Made by a program: the position numbers and the translations under genes
DNA from: Oehlia diaphana
Lineage: Eukaryota; Glomeromycota; Glomeromycetes; Glomerales; Glomeraceae
NCBI GenBank assembly: GCA_003833135.1
Contig: QZLH01000390.1
Coordinates: 23,414 to 34,118, forward strand
DNA: 10,705 bases
Direction: 5' to 3'
Part shown: positions 1-7,309 of the stretch, piece after piece
How positions within the stretch are numbered: the first letter of the stretch is position 1
Layout: every line of letters starts with the position of its first letter
The notes under the pieces: model-generated
Seen by the model: only the letters and a program-made list of their open reading frames with translations
What the model was told of the DNA's origin: nothing
Databases searched by the model: none

Positions 1-189
1 AATGCCGAAACTATAATTAAATATTAATATGCATTATGCCGAAATTATGCCGAAATGCCGAAATGGTTTCGGCATTTCGGCAGTTTCGGCAGTTTCAGCA
101 TTTCGGCATTTTTAGTTGCTTGCTGAAACCTAGTTTCGGCAGTTTCAGCAGTTTCGGCATGCCGAAACTCCTTAGTTTCGGCAAGCAAC
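1..189. repeat. GCCGAAA / TTTCGGC foldback array
   Basis: Many copies of an 8-base motif (atgccgaa and its complement ttcggcat) occur in both orientations, with a cagtttcggc variant in the middle. The segment at 115-129 (gttgcttgctgaaac) pairs with 175-189 (gtttcggcaagcaac) with one mismatch, enclosing more motif copies, so the right half can fold into a long hairpin. The motif is far richer in GC than the AT-rich DNA that follows. The array starts at or before the window edge, so its left end is unknown. I recall such motifs as widespread in Rhizophagus-type genomes, but this was not searched. Confidence 0.85.
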
Positions 190-352
190 CTTAGTTATAA
201 GTAATTTCTTGAAATTTTTTAAAAAATTCTTTGTCTTAATTACATGACTGATCTTTTGTTTTTTATTTACATTACGCCTGATCTTAAATTTTAATTGGAT
301 AAAATTGGGAGTTGTTACAAATAAGATGTGTAACAGGATGTTACAATTAGAT

Positions 353-618
353 TTATCCTTAGAATTGATATCAAATTAATAATAGAATTAATAATGATCT
401 TATATAATCTAATAGATATTATGGGAGGATATAGGTGAATTTTATATTGGTGATGGTAGGACACAGGAGCAATCTATAGGATGGGAAACTGGTTCAGAAT
501 TTTAATAGATTAGTTATATACTTAGCAGATGTTCCTGTACTTTCATATAACTAATAAACTTATAAATTGCACTATCTTACAAAAAAAAAAAAAAAAAATT
601 AACAATAGAATTGATATC
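353..618 (+). mobile_element. Candidate retroposed transcript 3' end with A18 tail and flanking direct repeats
   Basis: An uninterrupted run of 18 A lies at 581-598, preceded 22 bases upstream by AATAAA (553-558). This is the spacing expected for a polyadenylated RNA polymerase II transcript. The 20 bases right after the A-run (599-618) match 353-372 at 17 of 20 positions, including the exact 12-mer agaattgatatc, and so resemble a diverged target-site duplication. The insert would be 373-598, about 226 bp. No protein is supported in it. A SINE is the alternative: ggttcagaat at 491-500 is weakly like a B box, but no convincing A box was found. The surrounding base composition makes chance matches easier, so confidence is moderate. 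Confidence 0.4.
553..558 (+). promoter_or_regulatory. AATAAA polyadenylation signal (fossil, in retrocopy)
   Basis: Canonical AATAAA placed 22 bases before a genomic A18 run. In this reading it is the signal of the source transcript, copied into the genome with its tail, not a working signal here. Confidence 0.4.
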
Positions 619-1324
619 TTTAGGTTTAATTTAAAAATGTTATTTTATATTGATTTTATTATCAATTTAATATTAATTCAATATTATTTTTATGTTGATT
701 TAATATTAATATAGTATTAAATTTCAAGCAACATTATTTTAATATCATATCAATATTAAAATAAAATTAAAATATATTAAAATAATATTATTAACATAAA
801 CTTAAAAATGTTGATTTTATATTAATTAAAAACTTAAGATTTCTATGAAGAAATTGTTATCATATAAATTAAATAATAATTTTATAATTTATTTTATATT
901 ATTATTATAATAGATAATAATATATATATATTTTAAAAAATATTTATATATAAAATATTTATTTTAAAAAAAAAATGTAAAATGAAAATTTCAAAATTAA
1001 TTATATTTTTTCTAATTTAAAATTCTTTTTATTTAATAATAAATATTACTAATTTTGGAAAAAATTATTGATAATTAAAATATCAGTATAGTATAAAAAA
1101 TAATATTAATATAAATGTTGAATTAGTATTAGTACAAAAAATTTCATCATAATTATATATAAAATTTTAAAATTATTGTTTTAATATAATTATTAGCATT
1201 AATTATATTATTATTCAAAAAATTGTATTATAAAATTTGAATAAAATTATTATGTAATTTGTTTCAAATTATCAATATAAGATTTTAATATTTTATGTTT
1301 CAATTTTTTTAATAATTTAATTCA
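619..1324. other. AT-rich stretch without recognisable gene
   Basis: Almost entirely A and T, with short imperfect repeats of motifs such as tattaat and tatataa. Stops are dense in every frame and no coding character, hairpin or array stands out. The 61-codon frame beginning at 529 runs across the A18 tail and low-complexity DNA and is not accepted as a gene. Confidence 0.7.
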
Positions 1325-1803
1325 GTTAAATCATTAGAAATATCTGATGAATGTTTAAAAAATATAACAAGATTATCCAAATAACCTAAAACCTCTCTTT
1401 TAGAAATTATTTTTAAATTCTCCTTCATTTAGATTTACTTTTGATTCATTATTATTTGATTTTACCATGAATATAATTTCTTTATCACTTAACTCTTCAT
1501 TCCTTTTTCAAAAATCATTAACAAAACAGTCACTTCTATTTCTTCTTCACCTTCTCTAACATTAATATAATATCCATCATTATTCATTAAGTCATAATGT
1601 TACTAATATTGGTCTGATTGGTGATCATTACAAATTTTAGTGATTGCAATTTTCAACTTGCCTTTATATTTAAAGTGAGTCCAATTCAGTACTAATAAAG
1701 GTGCTGCCATTTTATTATTACAAAAATTATTGCCTATAACTCGCTTATATAATTTTCTATTGTTGGATTTCTCTATTCTTAATTGATCAATATATTCATG
1801 CAA
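1325..1803 (-). pseudogene. Decayed coding relic, unknown family
   Basis: Read on the minus strand, this stretch has markedly more complex sequence than its surroundings and a succession of protein-like frames. First comes a 66-codon frame from 1803 to 1603 (contains NNKMAAPLLVLNWTHFKYKG). An acidic segment follows (NDGYYINVREGEEEIEVTV), then NEELSDKEIIFMVKSN and finally KREVLGYLDNLVIFFKHSSD ending in DLTELNY. Stops and frame changes separate these pieces, so it cannot encode one protein as it stands. The ordered residues and helix-like closing segment argue against chance. I do not recognise the family. A transposon-derived protein is a reasonable guess in this setting, but no catalytic motif is visible. 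A short expressed 66-aa product cannot be excluded. Confidence 0.35.
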
Positions 1804-2623
1804 AAATAAATATAACTTAAAATTAAAATAGTTGAATTAATATTAATTAATTAAATGTGAAATTTATTTTGAAATATATATTAAATAGATTATTATTATA
1901 TATTCAGTAAATAAGTAATGATACTAAAAATTATTTTACAATTAAAGTAAAATAAAACCAATTAATTTTAAGGTTTTAAGTATATTAAAATAATTCTTGT
2001 AATTTAATATTATTTTTTTTTTATTTCTTTTTATTCTTAAATCTTTCTATTAAGAATCAAATTAAATTTTATTAACCACTATATTTTATTCAATATATTT
2101 TTTAAAATAAAAATAATATAAAATAATAAATTGTTAATTATATTGTCAACTTATAATAATGATAACATTTATAATAAAGAATTAAATTATACAATAAAAA
2201 AATTTCATTTTAAAATTAAGCTAATATGTTTGTAGAATTATTGGAATTTACTTATTAATAAGATAATACATGATTATATGTTACTATAAATTTTATTTAT
2301 ACTATGCAAAATAATCATTTTAAATTATAGTATTAATAATTTATAGAAATATAATAAAATTTTAGAATAATACTATATTAAATTATATAATTCAGATAAT
2401 TAAATTCTTTAATCAAATATTTTGTATAGATGACTTATTCTATAGTTTTAATTATTTGTTTTTAATAAAGTTAAAAAATTGTTAATAAAATTGATTTTAT
2501 AATAATAGAATTTTATTTTAATCAAATTTTAATTTTTCTTTTCTTTACATTATAATGTAATTAAAATATTTATTAATAAAATCAGTATCAACATTTCTAA
2601 AATGGTTTTGATCACAAAGAAAT
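1804..2623. other. AT-rich stretch without recognisable gene
   Basis: Very AT-rich sequence with poly-T and poly-A runs (for example around 2010-2020) and closely spaced stops in all frames. No array, long inverted repeat or coding pattern was found. Confidence 0.65.
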
Positions 2624-3129
2624 CTATAGTTTTTCTAAAATAATCCTATATTTTATATTAAAAGACAATTCTAATAATTCATTATCATTTGTAAATTTGC
2701 ATTTAACAAATTCAACAAATACTAAACAGTCTAAACTTTTATATAATTTACTAATTATAGTGAGTCTATTTAATAATTTACTAGTATTAATTTTTAAATA
2801 GATATTATTAAATTCGAAAGAAATGACATTACTTTATTATTAAGTTGTATATTAGATTTATCATTATTAAAATAAACTTCTTCTAATTGAGTAAAAATTT
2901 GCTTTTATAAATAATTTTTTCAATGTGAATAACTTTTAGTTTTAAAAATAGATTCATTGTAAATCAAACAAAGTTTCAAGAAAAATAATATTATTTAAAT
3001 CATTGCATTTAATAAAAACAGGTTTAAAAGTTTAAATGTCAAGTAAACAGTTGCATTGATAAAATCGGTCATATTATTAAAACATTTTTTAGTTAAATTT
3101 AATGCAGTCTTGTATAATTCTGCAATATT
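2624..3129 (-). pseudogene. Decayed coding relic, F-box/LRR-like in texture
   Basis: On the minus strand several protein-like frames follow one another. NIAELYKTALNLTKKCFNNM and following residues run from 3129. Then come KCNDLNNIIFLETLFDLQ, KLFTLKKLFIKANFYS and finally a frame of about 70 codons containing INTSKLLNRLTIISKLYKSL and KCKFTNDNELLELSFN, ending in a stop at 2624. The spacing of Leu/Ile and Asn, the NDLNNIIFLETL type of segment and the cysteine-lysine 'CKFTN' step resemble the degenerate leucine-rich repeats of F-box proteins, which are greatly expanded in Glomeromycotina (recalled, not searched). At least three stops or frame shifts separate the pieces, and no F-box itself is visible. 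It reads as an old pseudogene. The family call is tentative. Confidence 0.35.
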
Positions 3130-3229
3130 TAATTTTCTTATAAAATTTATAAAATTGCAGTAATTAAAAAAATAATTGCATCCTATTAATGATACTCTTT
3201 ATTTTTAATTAATTTATAAAAAGTTCTTT

Positions 3230-3945
3230 TCATATTCTTATAAGTAGACTGACGTAAACTTCAATTGATTTTTTGTCTGAAACTTTTATTTTTCTACCCG
3301 TGGTCAAAATACCATAGATGTAGTCAAAATAGTCGTCTCCAAATGCCTGATCCGCAGTCCGTTTCTTTTTATTCGTCTGAAATGCATTCTCAAGTTGCGC
3401 CAGATTCTAGGAGATAAAATGTGTTAATATTATAGAATCTCTAAAAAATAATCTAAGTAGTAGACCCACTTGGGCATATCCAATCTTAATATTACGTGGT
3501 TTCCCCTCAGCAACGCATAGGAGGTCTTCCAAACTTTTGATCGCATAATCTACTCGACCTGTTGCATCTTCACCAGAAAAAAGTAATATTGCCGAATAAA
3601 TTCACAGCATATTGCCTCATTGGCATTGATCATAATTTCCATGTTTGAAAGTTTTGAGATAATGTCCTCCATACAGTGTTAGGCCTTAGAAAGAGTTGTA
3701 AACCTTGGAATCTTAGGCAGGCTGTAAGCTTCGAAATCAAATATTTCTAATCAATTCCAAATTGGTGCTATGAATGGAGCTAGTTTTTTTGGCTCATTCA
3801 ATCTACTTAAATTGGATACATTGACATTATGGAGTTAGTTATGGAGTTAGACGAAAGCAAAACCAGTTAGTATATTATACCTTTCCAGAATTCAGAAGAG
3901 AATTCTTCATGATATTTCTCTCCTATTAGCTTCTTTTACATCCAT
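3230..3945 (-). pseudogene. Broken member of a repeated glomeromycotan family (Crinkler-annotated type?)
   Basis: The minus-strand frame can begin at the ATG at 3945-3943 (MDVKEAN...), runs through a frame shift to KYHEEFSSEFWK, then VNVSNLSRLNEPKKLAPFIA, DFEAYSLPKIPRFTTLSKA, MEDIISKLSNMEIMINANEA, LFSGEDATGRVDYAIKSLED, GKPRNIKIGYAQ, and after an intron NLAQLENAFQTNKKKRTADQ and AFGDDYFDYIYGILTT, stopping at 3230. The intron at 3469-3407 (63 nt, GT...CTAG, phase 0) restores the frame exactly between YAQ and NLAQ. The order GRVDYAIKSLE - AEGKPRN - QL(E)xxFQTNKKKRTAD - YFDYIYGI matches a protein family I recall as highly repeated in Rhizophagus, some members being annotated Crinkler-like; this was not verified by search. 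In-frame stops after NEA-side and SKA-side segments, a frame shift with apparent deletion near 3600, and the lost usual C-terminus make this a pseudogene. Confidence 0.6.
3829..3850. repeat. 11-bp tandem duplication
   Basis: The sequence tatggagttag at 3829-3839 is repeated without a gap at 3840-3850. It lies at the disrupted 5' portion of the minus-strand pseudogene and adds a non-multiple of three, so it may be one of the lesions. Confidence 0.7.
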
Positions 3946-3951
3946 TACAAA

Positions 3952-4330
3952 TATCCTAAAAAATTAGAAATACAGTAGTTCAGTGTAAGAATATAATAAA
4001 TATAATACAGAATTGCTAATATTTTTTTGCATATCAAATATGTATTCAGATTAATAATCCAAAGAGATCAAGTGGAAGAAAACAACTATCTTGAAACAGC
4101 CTTCCAAGCATAACGAGAACATAACCGCCCAGTTGCGGGACGTACCCATCACCCGCAAGACGTACTATTGGGCTAGGTAGAGGCAAGAAGGCGATTTTAC
4201 GCATCATACTAGAAAGTGCAAAGTGACAATAGCACCAAAGATGTTGCTATTCTTAAGTCTGGACAAAATTACGCGTGAAGTTGTCGTCGAACGTGTTGCT
4301 ATTTTCTTTTTGAAAGTTCGTGAAAGTTTG
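3952..4330. repeat. Segmental tandem duplication, copy 1
   Basis: This 379-bp segment begins tatcctaaaaaattag and ends gttcgtgaaagtttg. It is repeated immediately downstream (4331-4790) with few substitutions, so the two copies are head-to-tail and abutting. Inside is a GC-richer core (about 4115-4300) that includes a 40-bp block at 4137-4176 (gggacgtaccc...gggctag). That block can form a short GCGGG/CCCGC stem. No complete gene is visible. A frame with VPITRKTYYWA is open for a few dozen codons on plus, and one with IVRLAGDGYVP on minus. Either may be a relic of a coding or non-coding repeat family; I do not recognise it. Confidence 0.85.
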
Positions 4331-4790
4331 TATCCTAAAAAATTAGGAATACAGTAGTTCAGTGTAAGAATATAATAAATATAATATAGAATTGCTAATA
4401 TTTTTTTGCATACCATTCAGATTAATAATCCAAAGAGATCAAGTGGAAAAGAAAACAACTATCTTGAAACAGCCTTCCAAGCATAACGAGAACATAACCG
4501 CCCAGTTGCGGGACGTACCCATCACCCGCAAGACGTACTATTGGGCTAGCAAAAAGGCTGGCATGTTCTCCATCTCGCTCAGCCACCGGGACGTACCCAT
4601 CACCCGCAAGACGTACTATTGGGCTAGGTAGAGGCAAGAAGGCGATTTTACGCATCATACTAGAAAGTGCAAAGTGACAATAGCACCAAGATGTTGCTAT
4701 TCTTGAGTCTGGACAAAATTACGCGTGAAGCTGTCGTCGAACGCGTTGCTATTTTCTTTTTTCTTTTTTGAAGGTTCGTGAAAGTTTGTA
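4331..4790. repeat. Segmental tandem duplication, copy 2 (expanded)
   Basis: This is the second copy of the 3952-4330 segment. It is longer mainly because of a nested 78-bp duplication (4510-4627) and a short T/C-rich expansion around 4751-4769 (ttttcttttttcttttttg against ttttctttttg). It lacks the bases aaatatgt found near 4037-4044 in copy 1. Substitutions are scattered, for example attagaaat to attaggaat and aacgtgttgct to aacgcgttgct. Open frames of 79 codons on plus (from 4392) and 78 on minus (to 4422) arise because the nested period is a multiple of three. Confidence 0.85.
4510..4627. repeat. Nested direct repeat, 40-bp block twice with 78-bp period
   Basis: The 40-base block gggacgtaccc...gggctag occurs at 4510-4549 and identically at 4588-4627, separated by a unique 38-base spacer (caaaaaggctggcatgttct...agccacc). 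Copy 1 of the outer duplication has the block only once. On the minus strand the spacer begins ggtggctgagcgagatgg, which is weakly like a polymerase III A box. I found no matching B box. Confidence 0.85.
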
Positions 4791-4987
4791 TTGGTACGTT
4801 AGAAGAAGTTTTTCCATTAACTTGTACTTATTTCATAATTTTTTTTTTTTTAGTTTCTGAAAAAAGCGTGTCTAAACGCGATCAAAAAATTCTACTTTTT
4901 TGTAGGTCGGTAAAATCGGTCACTGATCAAGTTGCACAATTTCATCATCCATCAACCCAAACCCGATCAAAAATACAATTGAAATGA
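4778..4987 (+). pseudogene. Short coding-like segment with candidate 60-nt intron
   Basis: A frame open from 4772 to the TGA at 4985 contains a textbook intron at 4794-4853: donor GTACGT, acceptor preceded by a long T-run ending TTTTTAG, 60 nt long. Splicing joins KVCI to VSEKSVSKRDQKILLF, followed by a basic, Ser/Gln-rich stretch (SVTDQVAQFHHPSTQTRSK). No in-frame ATG is present and a stop lies just upstream at 4769, so it could only be an internal or terminal exon of something truncated by the duplication that ends at its 5' edge. I do not recognise a family. A chance open frame next to a homopolymer is the main alternative. Confidence 0.25.
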
Positions 4988-5328
4988 GTATTATATATAA
5001 CTAATTTGACAATAAGACATTTGTCTTGATTGTATACTGACGCAGAAGAGTATTACAAATTATACAACAATTTTTTGCTTATTACATACACAGTTGTGGC
5101 TTTACAAATCTACAGCGGAGTAGATTATTTCATATGATATACATGATATACAATACTTATTTGGTTAACTCGACAGTCGACACCAGTATTACTCATTATT
5201 TCAATACTTATTTGGTTAACTGTATTACTCATCAATCAGAATTGTTGCATTGAAAGGAGATAGCAATCGGCTTTTCACTTACATGATCGTACAATTTGTA
5301 AAATAGACAAAAAATAGTCTAGCAATAG
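4988..5328. other. Stretch with short direct repeats and weak coding texture
   Basis: No gene is supported. A plus frame from about 5096 to 5253 (contains MIYNTYLVNSTVDTS) stays open across two short direct repeats. Another piece, GDSNRLFTYMIVQFVK, precedes a TAG at 5304 and may be an eroded upstream exon of the locus that follows. The frames do not join cleanly. Confidence 0.4.
5151..5232. repeat. Interleaved short direct repeats
   Basis: A 20-base block (caatacttatttggttaact) occurs at 5151-5170 and 5202-5221, a 51-bp period. An 11-base block (gtattactcat) occurs at 5186-5196 and 5222-5232. In the first instance the blocks are separated by 15 bases containing tcgacagtcga, and in the second they are adjacent. 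This looks like a local duplication in which one copy gained or lost the spacer. Confidence 0.8.
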
Positions 5329-5811
5329 AATTTGGTCGAAGTTACATTAGCTCCCTCTGATTATTATAATGATTGGTTGATAACAGTCCGTGTAACAAAG
5401 GATTTATCATTGCGACATCGAGACGCGTTAATGAGATTTTTTTTAATTTGTCACACTGTTTCCAAGCCATCTACTTACAATTATTTTGCTTGATTCATCG
5501 GCCAACCCTCAATTAGACTTAATAGTTCGGTCATACTTTGAGAGTACTCCAGTCTTAGAGTGGTCATATTTGGGTTTTCTCGAAGCATTGAAACTTCACC
5601 TTAAATTAGTTCAGGGCTCGTTGGACAAACGAAATCCGTGTGGCGAAAGCGGTTTCTTATCTTTTTGATGTTGATGAAGAAGAACGGGAGTCACAAGACG
5701 ATAATAGCAAAACGCGACTCGAAATTGCAACTTTGCTGACTCAGCAGGTTTGTTAACTTTTTATTTTACTCTGAACCACAAAAAAGGTAAAATTTTCGTG
5801 ATCTCTGAGTA

Positions 5812-5959
5812 GTGACGACCTGCTCGAGGTATGGGGTGCCGTTCCCCAGCGTAATATTTTACGGGTTTCTCTGCTGATGCACAGCCTAGGGCGGTGACGA
5901 TCCTCCTGCGGGTATGGGGTGACGTTCCCCGGTGCATCAGTTGCGGGGTGACGTTCCCC
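5812..5959. repeat. GC-rich repeat/hairpin element inside intron 1
   Basis: A direct repeat of about 36 bases occurs at 5812-5847 and 5894-5930 (gtgacga...tatggggtg-c-gttcccc). A third partial copy, cggggtgacgttccccc, lies at 5944-5960. Each carries GGGG-7 nt-CCCC (5833-5847, 5916-5930, 5945-5959) and can form a small hairpin. An outer perfect 9-bp inverted repeat, ctgatgcac (5874-5882) with gtgcatcag (5932-5940), encloses the middle copy. The element is much richer in GC than its surroundings and accounts for this intron (5748-6039, 292 nt) being about three times the length of its neighbours. It is likely an insertion, with no clear target duplication seen. Confidence 0.7.
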
Positions 5960-7271
5960 CAGAAAACTCATAAAATAATGCGTACTAAATAACTTAATTT
6001 TCTTTATATATTTGCTAACTGCTTTCTTTCTGAGTTCAGAAGCACCCACCCGAAGCAACGAAGTTTTGGGAAAATGTTGATCTGGAGGAACAGCTGAAGA
6101 TGAAAGAGGTGTGTGAGAGTTGTGTGAATTTAGATAGTCCTCCTTGGAGTCCAATGATTTTTGATTTAACATGTATTCACATGTCAACTTCCTAGGATAT
6201 TTTCGATAAAAAATCGCAAATAGAAGCATTAGATGTGCTCTGTGTTTCTCGTAGTCAAAAGGCTAATGAGTATATTAATAAAGTTGGTTCACGTCTACAA
6301 ATACAAGCTGAGGTGGTAAGAGGAGAAGTGGGTACGTCATCTGAACCAATCAATCAACAAAAGCGGAGAAAACAGCTATCTCTCCCAAAAAAGGTCAGAG
6401 TTTTATGTTGCTTTAAATTTTATGTGAGCATTTTTTAATGACTATTATTGTATATCTGCAGGATAAGGGATCGGTTTGTTTTAAGAAGGTCAGTATAGAA
6501 TGCCAAGCCTATGTTTACGCGAATTCCTCTCAAAAATTTTCCACTTGTTATGTGAACAGGCCAAAACCATTAGCAGGGATGTGGAGAAAGACGATCCATT
6601 CATTAGCACCGAAGGATCTACACATTCGAAAGCTACATTATCAGTTTCACAATCCTTGGAGATGCCATTTGGGACAGAAAGTGCGGGGCTTAGCAGAGGA
6701 GCTACGGAAATGACTAGCGGTGATAGGCCACATACTCCACCTCATCAAATTCGCTCAACATCTGAAAATCAAGACGTACTTAAACGATTAAGACAAGAAA
6801 AACAGCGAACGAAATCCACGTAGTAAGTAAAAACATGTCTATTAAAGCTAATTTAAATTCCTATATTATATTATTAACTGACTAATTTCGCTATTTTTTT
6901 ATTATAGTGAACCAATCTGCTCAAACATAATCGACACAACAAACAAGCTTTTAATGGATAGATTGAAAATCAAACGCGATTATAGATGGTATCCTGTCAC
7001 TAATGACGCAACAAAATATATTGATGAATTAATCAATAGTGTATGTTTTAAGGATTGTCTTCATCATAATCATTATTAATTTTGCTAACGCCTTTTCCTA
7101 TCTCTAATTTCAGTCTGATTCTCGCAATGAATTCCGTAGAAAACTTCAACTTCTATTTGTTCCATCAGATGAAACATATTCATTTAGCAAACACTATGAG
7201 ATACATTGGGTCCATCGTTTTGCTGATAAACTGCGAGTCCTATTTGGTTCTCGCTCTATGGCATTGTTTAT

Positions 7272-7309
7272 GTTAAACCCATCTTATAACAATTCGTCTT
7301 ATTATCTAG
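7272..7309 (+). other. Candidate 38-nt mini-intron
   Basis: Removing 7272-7309 (GTTAAACC...TATCTAG) joins SMALF to ISLFFEAPRNPLLDKN in frame (phase 2) and avoids a TGA at 7384-7386. It is much shorter than the other introns here. The alternative is a plain frame shift around 7300-7320. Confidence 0.35.

Noticed and set aside
1..189. CRISPR-like array
   Set aside because: Units are octamers in both orientations with no unique spacers of regular length, in eukaryotic-type DNA.
529..714. 61-codon plus frame
   Set aside because: It spans the A18 run (poly-Lys) and low-complexity AT sequence, with no coding character.
4550..4590. Minus-strand ggtggctgagcgagatgg as part of a tRNA
   Set aside because: Only an A-box-like D-arm was seen. 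No acceptor stem, anticodon arm or GGTTCRA B box follows at the right distance.
4422..4658. Minus frame with IVRLAGDGYVP repeated as a protein gene
   Set aside because: It arises from the nested 78-bp duplication. No start context, intron or continuation is seen, and the opposite strand is equally open.
6438..6713. 91-codon plus frame as the coding frame of exon 4
   Set aside because: The frame entered by an acceptor at 6493 continues 109 codons to a GTAAGT donor and joins in phase to the next exon. Use of the acceptor at 6461 would need a frame shift.
7082..7276. 64-codon plus frame
   Set aside because: It is a shadow frame of the exon 7114-7271, whose other frame is phase-consistent with neighbours.
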